A stretch of 64,000 nucleotides of DNA from Abyssicoccus albus (GTDB lineage: Bacteria; Bacillota; Bacilli; Staphylococcales; Abyssicoccaceae): contig NZ_RKRK01000002.1 of NCBI RefSeq assembly GCF_003815035.1, forward strand, positions 614,163-678,162, read 5' to 3'. Every line of letters starts with the position of its first letter. Position 1 is the first letter of the stretch. The translations under genes were made by a program, and so were the position numbers. Below, piece by piece: positions 16,576-25,941 of this stretch. A model generated the notes under the pieces. The model made no database searches, was not told the DNA's origin, and saw only the letters and a list, made by a program, of their open reading frames with translations.

Positions 16576-17424
16576 TTACTCTCTTGGTTCATTATCTACT
16601 ATTTCAATTAATAATTTATTCATATCACGTATAAAAATTGATTCATATTGTTCTGCATTGACTTTTTCATAAGGCAATTTAATTTCATTTATCCGATTTT
16701 CAAGTGCAATAAAATCATCATGCGCTTCAACTTGAATCGCAAAGTGATCAATCATACCGACACCATGTGCTGTTTTAGTTTTGGTATCTGTAATGATATG
16801 AATTTCTGCACCATGTCCTTTACCATCCATCTCAAAGACGTGTACTTTACCTTCAACACCTTGTATTAAATAATCAGCGCTGTTTTTCATTTGAAGTAAT
16901 TCTTTTAATACAGATCCTGTTAAAATTGGCTCACTTAATGTTAAATATATGGGTCCTAAACCACTCACTTGATGGATTGGATTAATATCTGAGTGATCAG
17001 CCGGAATACTCGTTTGTAATCCGATGTTTTGTTCATTTGAGATTAAATATAGTTCTTCGTGGTCTGGTCCTCTAAAAGGGAGAACATAGTGCCCATTTCT
17101 TTTTTCTAGCTTATACTGAACAACATCAAATTGATTTAATCGTTCTGCATAATAATATAAACTTTCATTTGAAGGGACTCTAAAACTGATCGCATTAATA
17201 TCGTTATATCCTGTTTTATGTTGTGGTGCATTTGGTTGTTCAATTAATTTAATGTGACTGTATGATGACTCATCACCAAGTGAAAGTTTTGCAATATCTA
17301 TATTTCGTGATTCATTTTTCATTGTTTCATGAAATACTAGATTTAATCCTAATATTTTTTGATAAAAATTAATACTTTTTTTATTATCTTTAACTATAAT
17401 TTCAACATGATGGTTTAAATACAT
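16576..17424 (-). CDS. VOC-superfamily protein (glyoxalase/ring-cleaving dioxygenase-like)
   Basis: 282 residues from the ATG at 17424, chosen because AAAGGGTGA lies just upstream; a GTG at 17433 lies inside that ribosome site. Two VOC modules: residues 1-110 (HHVEIIVKDNKKSINFYQKILG) and about 145-282 (GPIYLTLSEP; IDHFAIQVEAHDD). Likely metal ligands are His5, a Glu near HEELYLI, His in MIDHFAI and Glu in LLIEIVD. The fold fits dioxygenase or thiol-conjugate lyase activity, but the substrate cannot be read from the sequence. Confidence 0.8.
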   Translation of the reverse strand: MYLNHHVEIIVKDNKKSINFYQKILGLNLVFHETMKNESRNIDIAKLSLGDESSYSHIKLIEQPNAPQHKTGYNDINAISFRVPSNESLYYYAERLNQFDVVQYKLEKRNGHYVLPFRGPDHEELYLISNEQNIGLQTSIPADHSDINPIHQVSGLGPIYLTLSEPILTGSVLKELLQMKNSADYLIQGVEGKVHVFEMDGKGHGAEIHIITDTKTKTAHGVGMIDHFAIQVEAHDDFIALENRINEIKLPYEKVNAEQYESIFIRDMNKLLIEIVDNEPRE

Positions 17425-17487
17425 GAGATTCACCCTTTAAGTATGTAGATTAATATTATTATAACATGCTAGATTTATTTTTGAAAA

Positions 17488-17524
17488 AACAAAGGATAAC
17501 GTATCACTTACGTTATCCTTTGTT
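17488..17524 (-). terminator. Terminator of the odhAB operon
   Basis: Perfect 16-bp stem, AACAAAGGATAACGTA and TACGTTATCCTTTGTT around TCACT, followed on the minus strand by TTTTTTC. It lies 50 nt past the odhB stop and upstream of the VOC gene. Confidence 0.9.
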
Positions 17525-17573
17525 AAATTTCAATATATAATTTGAATTCAATAATTATATGAGTTAAATCTTA

Positions 17574-18851
17574 TTAACCTTCAAGTAATAAATCTTCTGG
17601 ATTTTCAATAAGTTCTTTTACTGTTTTTAAGAATCCAACAGCTTCTTTTCCATCAATAATTCTATGATCATAACTTAAAGCTATATACATCATCGGACGA
17701 ACTTCAACTTTATCTCCATCAACAGCAATAGGACGTTTTTGAATTGTATGCATTCCAAGAATTGCTGCTTGTGTTCCATTAATAATTGGAGTCGACATTA
17801 ATGAGCCGAATACGCCACCATTTGTGATTGTAAACGAACCACCAACCATGTCATCTAAACCAAGTTTCTTATCTCTAGCTTTTAATGCTAAGTCATTAAT
17901 ATCTTGTTCGATTTCAGCAAAGTTTTTGCGTTCTGCATTTCTAACGATTGGAACAACAAGTCCTTCTTCTGTAGATACTGCAATCCCAATATCGAAGAAT
18001 TGCTTCATGATCATGTCATCTCCATCAATTTCAGCATTTACAGCAGGATATTGTTTTAACGCTGCTACACATGCTTTTGTAAAGAATGACATAAAGCCTA
18101 AACGAGTACCATCATGTTTTTCTTGGAAAGCTTCTTTCTTACGTTTACGTAATTCCATAACATTTGTCATATCAATTTCATTAAATGTTGTTAACATTGC
18201 AGTAGATTGAGAAACTTCTAAAAGCTTATTTGCAATTGTTTTACGTCGACGTGACATTTTTTCACGAACAACAGGGTTTTCTGGATTGGCTGGCTTAGTA
18301 GATTCTTTCGGTTGTTCTTTCTTAGGTTTACTATTATGATTGTCAACATCTTGAGAGCGAACTAATCCACGAGGATCACTTGCATTAATTTCGGAAAGAT
18401 CTATCCCTTTTTCACGTGCTAATTTTCTTGCAGATGGTGTAGCGACAATACGTTCTTCACCATTTGAAGAGTTACTTTCTGATGATTCTTTTTCTTTCAA
18501 AACTTCCTCGGATTTTTGTTCTTTAGAATCTTTAGAAGAAGTATCATTATCTGGAGTTTTTTTAGATTCATTTTCAGAAGAATTATTTGAAGTATCTCCA
18601 GCATCATCAGCATCTTTTGATTCATCTACAATTGCGATAACATCTCCTACTTCAACCGTATCGCCTTCTTCTGCTTTAAGCTCTGTAATAACACCTGCAT
18701 GTTCACTGATCACTTCTACGTTTACTTTATCTGTTTCAAGTTCAAGTAAATTTTCACCTGCTTCTACAAAGTCACCAACACTTTTTAACCAACTTGCAAT
18801 CGAACCTTCAGTTATTGATTCAGCTAATTCTGGAACTTTAATTTCAACCAT
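17574..18851 (-). CDS. odhB: Dihydrolipoyllysine succinyltransferase (E2 of 2-oxoglutarate dehydrogenase)
   Basis: 425 residues. N-terminal lipoyl domain with the modified Lys in [11 protein letters not shown] (about residue 42), an acidic Ser/Glu/Asp-rich linker (about 80-130), a peripheral-subunit-binding domain ([19 protein letters not shown]), and a C-terminal catalytic domain with the active-site motif [13 protein letters not shown]. It transfers the succinyl group to CoA in the TCA cycle. The gene lies 26 nt after odhA and shares its transcript. Confidence 0.96.
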   Translation of the reverse strand: MVEIKVPELAESITEGSIASWLKSVGDFVEAGENLLELETDKVNVEVISEHAGVITELKAEEGDTVEVGDVIAIVDESKDADDAGDTSNNSSENESKKTPDNDTSSKDSKEQKSEEVLKEKESSESNSSNGEERIVATPSARKLAREKGIDLSEINASDPRGLVRSQDVDNHNSKPKKEQPKESTKPANPENPVVREKMSRRRKTIANKLLEVSQSTAMLTTFNEIDMTNVMELRKRKKEAFQEKHDGTRLGFMSFFTKACVAALKQYPAVNAEIDGDDMIMKQFFDIGIAVSTEEGLVVPIVRNAERKNFAEIEQDINDLALKARDKKLGLDDMVGGSFTITNGGVFGSLMSTPIINGTQAAILGMHTIQKRPIAVDGDKVEVRPMMYIALSYDHRIIDGKEAVGFLKTVKELIENPEDLLLEG

Positions 18852-18877
18852 ATTAATAATCCTCCATTAATTTATAA

Positions 18878-21652
18878 TTATAATTTTAATGCTAAATTGA
18901 TAATATCTTGTTGATTATGCTTATGCATTTCAGGATCTCCCTCTGAAGTTGAAGCTCTTCTTGGACGCCCAATGTATGTTAACTCTTTTATTTTTGAAGG
19001 CAACATTTCACTTAATAAAGGACGGACAAAGCTATAGAAGCCCATATTGCGTGGTTCTTCTTGTACGAATGCAACTTCTTCTAGTTTTGGTAAATCCTTA
19101 ATTAAGCTTTCAAGTTTTTCAGTCGGGAAAGGATAAATTTGCTCAAGACTTACGATAAGTAATTCATCATTTTCTTCTTTTTGAGCTTCTTTAATGTCAA
19201 TAATGACTTTACCAGATCCAATGACCAACTTTTTAACCTTTGTTTTCTTATATGAAGGTATGATCACTGTTTTAAAGTGGCCTGTTGTAAATTGATCTAT
19301 TGTATCTGCAACTGTTTGATTTCTTAATAAACTCTTTGGACTAGCAAGTACTAGTGGTCTCATAACATCTGTATCAAGATGATGTGCTTGTCGACGTAAT
19401 AAATGGAAGTAGTTCGCTGTACTTGTTAAGTTAGCAACAGTCCAGTTATTTTCAGCGGCACTTTGTAAGAAACGTTCGATACGAGATGATGAATGTTCAG
19501 GTCCTTGCCCTTCATATCCATGTGGTAAGAACATTGCAAAACCAGATTGTTCTCCCCATTTTGCATTTGATGCAGAAATAAAATTGTCATAAATCATTTG
19601 TGCCATATTACCAAAGTCACCAAATTGCGCTTCCCAAATCGTTAATGCATTCTTTTTCTGAACGTTATAACCATATTCAAAGGCAACAACTGCAGCTTCA
19701 GATAACGGTGAATTATGAATAATAAATGGTGCCTTAGCATTTGTAATGTGTTGTAGCGGTGTAAATTCTCTACCACTTTCTTCATCATGTAATACAGCGT
19801 GGCGATGAGCAAATGTGCCTCGTTCACTATCTTGACCTGTCAGTCTCACTGGATAACCATCTTGTAAAATTGAAGCAAAAGCTAACGCCTCAGCATGAGC
19901 CCAATCAACTTTTCCAGTTTCTTTCTCAAATGGATCATTACGACGTTGTAAAATCTTCTTCAGTTTTGAAAATACTTTAAAATCATCTGGATAATTCATT
20001 AAATCGTTCTGAATTTGTTTTAACGTTTCTAAATCTACACCAGTATCGATTTGCTTATACCCTGAATTGATATGTTCAGGCGTTCGTAATGACGCATCTT
20101 TATTTTGATCAGACTTATTAATCTTTTGATGAGCTGATTTCATAGCGTTGAATGCACTTTCAATTGTTGTACTCTTATCTTCTTCAGAAATCACACCATC
20201 TTCTACTAAAATTGAACCATATAATTCATCAATTGGGTCATGTGACTTAACGTCTTTATATAATAATGGATTAGTCGCCATAGGCTCATCCATTTCATTA
20301 TGACCGTAACGACGATATCCAATTAAATCAATGACTACATCTTTGTTGAATTTTTGGCGATATAAATATGCGACCTCAACTGCTCTAAGCACATGTTCTA
20401 CTTTATCAGCATTAACATGAATAATTGGCACATCATAACCTTTTGCAATATCAGATGAATATAAGCCACTTCTTCCATCGTCTGGCTCAGTTGTGAATCC
20501 AATTAAATTATTTGTAATAATATGAATTGTACCACCGACACAATAGCCAGGTAATTGACTTAAATTTAAAGTTTCAGCCACAATACCTTGTCCGCTAAAT
20601 GCAGCATCTCCATGAATTATAGCAGCAATGGATTTGTTGTAATCGACTTGACCATTAGTCTCATCAGAAGTTTGGGTCGCACGTGTTTTACCAAGTACAA
20701 CTGGAGCTGTAATTTCTAAGTGTGATGGATTATTGGCAAGTTCAATTGTTTGATCAATATCGAATTCATTCGTTTTTGTAGTGGCACCTAAATGATATTT
20801 CACATCGCCAGTCCATCCTTGTGTTACTGACAATTTTTCTGGATTTTCGTTATAATCAATAGGATTTTCATGCATAAATTCTGCCAACATCATTTCGTAT
20901 GATTTGTTTAAAACATGTGTTAACACATTTAGACGCCCTCTATGCGCCATTCCAATTTGTAAATTAGAGATTTGATCTACTGCCATAAGTTGTTGTAATT
21001 TTTTTAGTAATGGAACAAGTGAGTCTACCCCTTCAATGGAAAACCGTTTTGCACCAACAAAATTTTTATGGATATACTTCTCAAATCCTTGAACCTTCGC
21101 TAAATGATTAAACAATGATATTCTTTCATCATTATTCATCTCAACTTTGTCATGTTGCTCAATCGTTTCCTTTAACCACTGTCGTTCCATATCATTATTA
21201 ATGTGCGTATATTCATATGCTATAGGTCCTTGATATAAATCTTTTAAATGCTCAATTGCTTCATATGCATTCTCTTTATCTTTGAAATGATCAGATACAA
21301 GTGAAGAAGGTAATGATTTAAGAATCGTTTCATCTAAATCATGACTCTCATATGAAATCGATGGTAAATCTTCACGATTTGGTTCATGAACTGGATAAAT
21401 ATCTGCATACAAATGGCCATATGTCCTAATATGATCAACTAAACGGATTAAATTTTTAACATGTAGCCCATTTAATCCTCCCTGATTGCCATTATTCGCA
21501 TCACTTTGAGTTGAAGATAATTCACCAAATAATGTTTTCATTTCATCAGAAACAGAATTTGGGTCATTTAAGAACATGTCGTGTTGTTCAAGTAAATATG
21601 CTAAATTTTGATTGAATCGAACAGGACTTTGTTCTGTCTTACTTTTTGACAT
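18878..21652 (-). CDS. odhA: 2-oxoglutarate dehydrogenase E1 component
   Basis: 924 residues, close to S. aureus OdhA (about 930). A thiamine-diphosphate enzyme that decarboxylates 2-oxoglutarate and passes succinyl to OdhB. Visible motifs: MAHRGRLNVL, the TPP/Mg segment IHGDAAFSGQGIVAETLNLS, YRRYGHNEMDEP, and FGDFGNMAQMIYDNFI in the transketolase-like domain. ATG at 21652 follows AGAAGGTGA. A cre-like site sits about 60 nt upstream, consistent with CcpA repression of the TCA cycle. Confidence 0.96.
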   Translation of the reverse strand: MSKSKTEQSPVRFNQNLAYLLEQHDMFLNDPNSVSDEMKTLFGELSSTQSDANNGNQGGLNGLHVKNLIRLVDHIRTYGHLYADIYPVHEPNREDLPSISYESHDLDETILKSLPSSLVSDHFKDKENAYEAIEHLKDLYQGPIAYEYTHINNDMERQWLKETIEQHDKVEMNNDERISLFNHLAKVQGFEKYIHKNFVGAKRFSIEGVDSLVPLLKKLQQLMAVDQISNLQIGMAHRGRLNVLTHVLNKSYEMMLAEFMHENPIDYNENPEKLSVTQGWTGDVKYHLGATTKTNEFDIDQTIELANNPSHLEITAPVVLGKTRATQTSDETNGQVDYNKSIAAIIHGDAAFSGQGIVAETLNLSQLPGYCVGGTIHIITNNLIGFTTEPDDGRSGLYSSDIAKGYDVPIIHVNADKVEHVLRAVEVAYLYRQKFNKDVVIDLIGYRRYGHNEMDEPMATNPLLYKDVKSHDPIDELYGSILVEDGVISEEDKSTTIESAFNAMKSAHQKINKSDQNKDASLRTPEHINSGYKQIDTGVDLETLKQIQNDLMNYPDDFKVFSKLKKILQRRNDPFEKETGKVDWAHAEALAFASILQDGYPVRLTGQDSERGTFAHRHAVLHDEESGREFTPLQHITNAKAPFIIHNSPLSEAAVVAFEYGYNVQKKNALTIWEAQFGDFGNMAQMIYDNFISASNAKWGEQSGFAMFLPHGYEGQGPEHSSSRIERFLQSAAENNWTVANLTSTANYFHLLRRQAHHLDTDVMRPLVLASPKSLLRNQTVADTIDQFTTGHFKTVIIPSYKKTKVKKLVIGSGKVIIDIKEAQKEENDELLIVSLEQIYPFPTEKLESLIKDLPKLEEVAFVQEEPRNMGFYSFVRPLLSEMLPSKIKELTYIGRPRRASTSEGDPEMHKHNQQDIINLALKL

Positions 21653-21711
21653 TTAGATTCACCTTCTAATTTGTTAATATTTTATGAACTTTTACACTAT
21701 AAGTTTACCAT

Positions 21712-21725
21712 TGAAAGCGCATTAA
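21712..21725 (-). promoter_or_regulatory. cre-like (CcpA) site upstream of odhA
   Basis: TGAAAGCGCATTAA on the plus strand matches the consensus TGAAARCGYTTTCA at 12 of 14 positions. It overlaps the expected -35 region for a TATAGT -10 at 21701-21696, which lies about 45 nt before the odhA ATG. CcpA repression of odhAB is known in related bacteria. Confidence 0.55.
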
Positions 21726-21770
21726 TAAAAGTTAAACTATTATATTTATTTCTTAAAAAAGATAGTTTAT

Positions 21771-23141
21771 TTATACGCGTTCAAAAATAACCTTTACAGT
21801 TGTAAATTTATTATATTCACTTGTAATCAGTACTTGTCCTTTGTTTTGTTCAACAATTTTCTTAGCAATTGCAAGACCGAGACCGTTACCCTCAATTTTC
21901 TTGCTTCTGGATTTATCTACTCTATAAAACCGATCAAATATATAAGGTAAGTCTTCTTTAGGAATTCCAATTCCACGATCAGTGATTTGGAGTTCAATGT
22001 ATTCATTTTTTTCGGTAATCATTAATGAAATATTTTTATTAATATGGTCATATTTGATTGCATTGTCCATAAAAATTAACAAGACTTGTTCAAATTGATA
22101 TTTATTAAAAAGTATATTGCAATTGTTCATCTTACTGTATATGTTAAATTTATAATCGGGATATACATTTTTAAAACTTTGCACTAATCTTTTAATCTCA
22201 TCATTTAAATTGATATTGTGTCTTATGAGTTCATCACCTATTTGTCCTTTTGATAAGCTTAATAAAGAACTAATAAGTTTTTCCATTCTCTTGGATTCAG
22301 ATAGTGAAATTTCAAGTGATTCCTCAAGTTGTTTTGGATCTTTTTTACCCCACCTATTTAACAACTTTATATGCCCCTGTATGATAGTCAATGGAGTTCT
22401 TAATTCATGAGATGCATCTTGCACGAATTGCTTTTGGCTTTTATAGTTTTCTTCAAGTACTCTCATCATACTATTAAATGTCGTTGTCATTTGATCTATT
22501 TCTGTGTAAAAACTCATATTTGTCAGTTTTTCTTTAAAGCCCTGTTTTTCAATATATTCCATTTGATTTGAAATGTTGCGTAATGACTTTGTTAACGTAC
22601 GAGTTATAAAATAGGACACTAACAATGTAAGAAAAATTAATATAAAAGCAATAAAGATAGATATAATCTTCATATATTTCATAATATTATTATAATCATC
22701 TATTGGATGTACAATTTGTGCATATTTATATCCAAAGTGCGAAGATTGATTAATTTCAGATGTGATTGAAATATAAGAATAATCTTTCTGGTCAACAGCA
22801 ATTATTTCATCGAGTTGATTTTTATTTACTTCGTAGTCATATTCTTTATTCGACAAATTATATTGGGTAATAAGTTGCCCTTGATTATCATATAAATTTA
22901 ATATTTGATTATCACTGAGTCGTGTAATTATATCATTATCATTTATGTTTTGAACGTTGCGTGACAAAAATAGCTCTACAACCTCTTTATGACTTTTTCT
23001 TAACGTAGCATCTTCATTGTCATATAAATAACCACCCATTAAATGTATTAACACTAATGCAAACACAATAAATGATGTAAATATTAAAATACCAGATGAA
23101 ATAACCCATGCAATACTTAATGGGACTTTTGGAAGTTTCAT
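21771..23141 (-). CDS. arlS: Sensor histidine kinase ArlS
   Basis: 456 residues, near S. aureus ArlS (451). Membrane helices near residues 12-35 and 155-180 flank an extracytoplasmic sensor domain of about 120 residues; then HAMP, a phospho-acceptor His in [11 protein letters not shown] (about residue 246), and an ATPase domain with DNAIKY, DRGIGI and [12 protein letters not shown]. The start overlaps the arlR stop by 4 nt, so translation is coupled. ArlRS controls adhesion, autolysis and virulence regulators in S. aureus. Confidence 0.93.
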   Translation of the reverse strand: MKLPKVPLSIAWVISSGILIFTSFIVFALVLIHLMGGYLYDNEDATLRKSHKEVVELFLSRNVQNINDNDIITRLSDNQILNLYDNQGQLITQYNLSNKEYDYEVNKNQLDEIIAVDQKDYSYISITSEINQSSHFGYKYAQIVHPIDDYNNIMKYMKIISIFIAFILIFLTLLVSYFITRTLTKSLRNISNQMEYIEKQGFKEKLTNMSFYTEIDQMTTTFNSMMRVLEENYKSQKQFVQDASHELRTPLTIIQGHIKLLNRWGKKDPKQLEESLEISLSESKRMEKLISSLLSLSKGQIGDELIRHNINLNDEIKRLVQSFKNVYPDYKFNIYSKMNNCNILFNKYQFEQVLLIFMDNAIKYDHINKNISLMITEKNEYIELQITDRGIGIPKEDLPYIFDRFYRVDKSRSKKIEGNGLGLAIAKKIVEQNKGQVLITSEYNKFTTVKVIFERV

Positions 23142-23842
23142 GACCTTATCACATAGCCCACACCACGAACAGTCTCTATCATTTTATCGTAATCATGTTT
23201 TTTTAATTTATTCCTTAAATATCTAATATATACGTCTACAACATTGGTTTCTACTTCATTATCATAACCCCAAATATGACTTAAAATTTGCTCTCTTTGC
23301 ATCACGATATCGATATTTTCAATGAGCAATTTAAGTAATTCATATTCGGTTTTAGTTAATTCTAAATCTTCGTCATTTATGTACACTCTAATCCCTTGTG
23401 TATCGATGATTAAATCCTTAAAGTGAAGCGTTTGAGAATCATTTGAAAGTATTGTCGACTTAGTACTTTGTTCTTGTATTACTTCATTTCTTCTTAGAAT
23501 TACTCGTATTCTTGCTAATAACTCTTCAATTTCTATTGGTTTAACGATGTAATCATCTGCCCCATAATCTAGTCCAATCACTTTGTCAGATATATCACCT
23601 TTTGCTGTAACCATTATAATTGGAGTATTTTTTACTTTTCTAAATTTTCTACAAAATTGTAAGCCGTTTAATGTTGGGATCATAATATCCAATAAAATAA
23701 TGTCATAGTCCTCTTCAATCGCTTTATCATAAGCTTCTTGACCATCATATATTGCTTCTACTTCGTGTTCTTCATAAGATAGTTCTAACTGTAAGAATCG
23801 TGATATTCTTTCATCATCTTCAACGATTAATATCTTTGCCAT
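23138..23842 (-). CDS. arlR: Response regulator ArlR
   Basis: 234 residues from the ATG at 23842; AAGGGTGAG lies 4-5 nt upstream, whereas the in-frame ATG at 23857 would put this site inside the gene. Receiver domain with the phospho-accepting Asp in [13 protein letters not shown] (near residue 53), Lys in [13 protein letters not shown], then an OmpR-type winged helix ([36 protein letters not shown]). First gene of arlRS. A TACAAT -10 about 33 nt upstream suggests a promoter between the gene and the small-RNA terminator. Confidence 0.94.
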   Translation of the reverse strand: MAKILIVEDDERISRFLQLELSYEEHEVEAIYDGQEAYDKAIEEDYDIILLDIMIPTLNGLQFCRKFRKVKNTPIIMVTAKGDISDKVIGLDYGADDYIVKPIEIEELLARIRVILRRNEVIQEQSTKSTILSNDSQTLHFKDLIIDTQGIRVYINDEDLELTKTEYELLKLLIENIDIVMQREQILSHIWGYDNEVETNVVDVYIRYLRNKLKKHDYDKMIETVRGVGYVIRS

Positions 23843-23907
23843 AAACTCACCCTTCATTCTTTTTAATAAATTGTAACACTTTTTTAAATGATATTCTCTA
23901 AAATAAA

Positions 23908-24005
23908 TATATAAAAAGTTGAGATCATTGATCTCAACTTTCTAAGAATATATAAAGGGTGGACGAAAATGAATTTAATCAATGATGATAATGATAATCA
24001 TTTTC
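23908..24005 (-). ncRNA. isrR: Predicted Fur-controlled small RNA, IsrR-like
   Basis: Between pgpB and arlR the minus strand has a strong promoter, a Fur box at the predicted start, about 45 nt of unstructured RNA and a Rho-independent terminator, but no convincing protein gene. Predicted transcript about 24005 to 23908, roughly 100 nt. It contains a C-rich stretch, UUCGUCCACCCUUU (complement of 23955-23968), able to pair with Shine-Dalgarno sequences, the mode of action of RyhB/FsrA/IsrR-type iron-sparing RNAs. From memory, S. aureus isrR lies at this same locus and is about 174 nt, so this would be a shorter orthologue. No expression data; the prediction rests on sequence and synteny. Confidence 0.7.
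23915..23941 (-). terminator. Terminator of the small RNA (and of pgpB read-through)
   Basis: AAAGTTGAGAT (23915-23925), loop CATTG, ATCTCAACTTT (23931-23941). On the minus strand it is followed by TTTATATATTTATTTT. Perfect 11-bp stem. Confidence 0.88.
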
Positions 24006-24040
24006 AATTAAATATTATATGATACGCTTTTTATTGTCAA
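23987..24040 (-). promoter_or_regulatory. Small-RNA promoter with Fur box
   Basis: -35 TTGACA (24040-24035) lies inside the pgpB 3' coding end; -10 is TATAAT (24019-24014, 15-bp spacer) or TAATAT (24017-24012, 17-bp spacer). A Fur box, GATAATGATAATCATTTTC on the plus strand (23987-24005), matches the consensus GATAATGATAATCATTATC at 18 of 19 positions and starts at the predicted +1. Fur bound here would block initiation when iron is plentiful. Confidence 0.8.
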
Positions 24041-24644
24041 ATAATTTTTCTAAAATAATCGATGATAATATTACACTGATAAATCCACCGAATATACCAG
24101 CTAAGACATCAGTCGGATAATGAACACCTAAATAAACTCTTGAAGATGACACCATTAAAATGAAAAAGCCACAAATAGTTGTTATAATCCAATTTTGTTG
24201 TCTAGTAAATTTGGTATTCATAATAGAAGCTATTGATGTAAAGAATGTCGATGATCCCATCGCATGTCCGCTTGGAAAACTAAATCCAGATATATCAATT
24301 AGTCTAAGTAATGTTGGTCTTTCACGGTCGAAGATATTTTTTAGTACGGGATTTAATATACTGCTAATAATCATAGAAAGTGCAAAAAATAATGCTTCAT
24401 ATCTCATTTTTAAAATCATCAAAACAGCAATGACCATGAGACTTAATATAATCATTGTTAACACTTCTGCAATGAACGTAAATCCTAACATAAATGATGT
24501 CATTATAAATGATTCTGCAGAGTATATAAATTCATAAACTTCTTTATCTATAAATCGACCTAACCTACTTTCGTGAAACATGGCAATAACACCAAAAATC
24601 ATAACAAAAATTATTAACAACTCAATACGTTTTCTTCGAGACAT
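24015..24644 (-). CDS. pgpB: PAP2-family lipid phosphatase (PgpB-like)
   Basis: 209 residues with about six hydrophobic helices. The three PAP2 signature motifs are present: KNIFDRERP, PSGHAMGSS and SRVYLGVHYPTDVLAG, with catalytic His residues in the last two. Likely removes phosphate from phosphatidylglycerophosphate or undecaprenyl pyrophosphate at the membrane. The ATG follows AAAGGAGC. It lies 20 nt after murG and is probably cotranscribed with it. Its last codons hold the -35 and -10 of the small RNA. Confidence 0.9.
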   Translation of the reverse strand: MSRRKRIELLIIFVMIFGVIAMFHESRLGRFIDKEVYEFIYSAESFIMTSFMLGFTFIAEVLTMIILSLMVIAVLMILKMRYEALFFALSMIISSILNPVLKNIFDRERPTLLRLIDISGFSFPSGHAMGSSTFFTSIASIMNTKFTRQQNWIITTICGFFILMVSSSRVYLGVHYPTDVLAGIFGGFISVILSSIILEKLFDNKKRII

Positions 24645-24664
24645 ATTATGCTCCTTTCGTACAA

Positions 24665-25732
24665 TTACGTACTCATAATTTTTTGAAGTAAATCTTCAGG
24701 TTCAATTTGTTTATGGTCTTTATTCATAGAATCGATATAACGTGATGAATGTGAAGATAACAATTCTAGTCGATCTAATAGGTTTTGAAGGTCTAATGCT
24801 TCTTCTTCTATCATTTCAGCGTACCCGTGTTTTTGAAAATGTTTAGCATTAAGTAATTGATCGCCTCTTGACTTTTCTTTAGACAGTGGTATTAATAACA
24901 TTAATTTATTTAATGATAATAACTCAAAAATCATATTAGAGCCTGCTCGTGAAATGACAATATCACTTAACGCAAGTAAATGACTAAATTCAGTGGTAAC
25001 ATAATCAAATTGTTTATACTGATCTATATGGGTTAAATTTTTATTAACTTTATTTTTCCCAGTCAAATGGATGATGTTAAATTGACTTAAAAGTGCATCA
25101 ATATTATCCCATATAAACTGATTTATAAATAAAGAACCAGTAGATCCACCAGTAATTAAAATCGTTGGTTTTTCATTTTTTTCAAAACCTGTTAATTCAT
25201 AAGCTTTTTCACTATCTCCATTGGATAATGAGTCTTCTTTTATTGTGCCAATATATTCTGTTTTTGAATCAGGTAAATAGTCAGTAGTTTCCTCGAATGT
25301 CGTATATATTTTGCTGGCAAATTTACTTGCTACTTTATTGGCTAAACCGGGTGTATAATCTGATTCATGAATGACTGTTTTTATATTTAAAAGTTTACTC
25401 GCAATTACTACTGGAACGGTAACAAATCCACCCTTTGAAAAAACAACATCTGGCTTTTCTTTTTTTAGAATTTTATAAGCATCAAATATGCCTTTAATCA
25501 CTTTGAAAATATCTTTTAAATTTTCAAAAGATAAATATCTTCTAAGCTTACCACTTGAAATACTACAATATTTAATTCCAGTTTCTTTCTTTATGAAATC
25601 TTTCTCTAAACCTTTTTTACTACCAATATAAATTGGAGTAATCCCACTCTTTTGGGCAACAGGTATTAGTTTTAAATTCAAAGTGACATGCCCCATTGTG
25701 CCACCACCGGTAAATATAATTTTTTTCGCCAT
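24665..25732 (-). CDS. murG: MurG, lipid I N-acetylglucosaminyltransferase
   Basis: 355 residues, the usual MurG size. It converts lipid I to lipid II on the inner face of the membrane. Motifs: N-terminal glycine-rich FTGGGTMGHV, FSKGGFVTVPVV, HESDYTPGLANK, and a C-terminal donor-binding region ISRAGSNMIFELL. ATG at 25732 follows TGGAGC. In S. aureus an acetyltransferase gene lies, as I recall, between murG and pgpB; none is present here. Confidence 0.95.
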   Translation of the reverse strand: MAKKIIFTGGGTMGHVTLNLKLIPVAQKSGITPIYIGSKKGLEKDFIKKETGIKYCSISSGKLRRYLSFENLKDIFKVIKGIFDAYKILKKEKPDVVFSKGGFVTVPVVIASKLLNIKTVIHESDYTPGLANKVASKFASKIYTTFEETTDYLPDSKTEYIGTIKEDSLSNGDSEKAYELTGFEKNEKPTILITGGSTGSLFINQFIWDNIDALLSQFNIIHLTGKNKVNKNLTHIDQYKQFDYVTTEFSHLLALSDIVISRAGSNMIFELLSLNKLMLLIPLSKEKSRGDQLLNAKHFQKHGYAEMIEEEALDLQNLLDRLELLSSHSSRYIDSMNKDHKQIEPEDLLQKIMST

Positions 25733-25885
25733 ATAGAAAGCTCCATTCTTAAAATATAATTATCATTCTTATTATATAATGATTTAATCGAATTTTCATG
25801 AGTCACAAGTAAATGTTTAAGTTATATATATTATAGTGAATTATAATATATATATTGAATTATATATTGTAAATTACATTTAAAA

Positions 25886-25908
25886 AGGCTGAACATTTTG
25901 TTCAGCCT
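25886..25908 (-). terminator. Terminator of ctpA
   Basis: AGGCTGAAC and GTTCAGCCT pair around ATTTT; on the minus strand TTTTT follows. It lies 34 nt past the ctpA stop. Confidence 0.88.
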
Positions 25909-25941
25909 CTACATTCATTTTCAACGGGTAAAAACATATGA

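Noticed and set aside
18340-18660. Low-complexity Ser/Glu/Asp segment in odhB as a possible frameshift or foreign insert
   Set aside because: Flexible linkers of this kind between lipoyl, binding and catalytic domains are normal for E2 proteins, and the frame is intact.
23969-24022. Plus-strand 17-codon ORF with an AAAGGGTGG ribosome-like site (MNLINDDNDNHFQLNII)
   Set aside because: The codons are simply the Fur box read through, and the ribosome-like site is the complement of the small-RNA C-rich region. The promoter and terminator signals are on the other strand.
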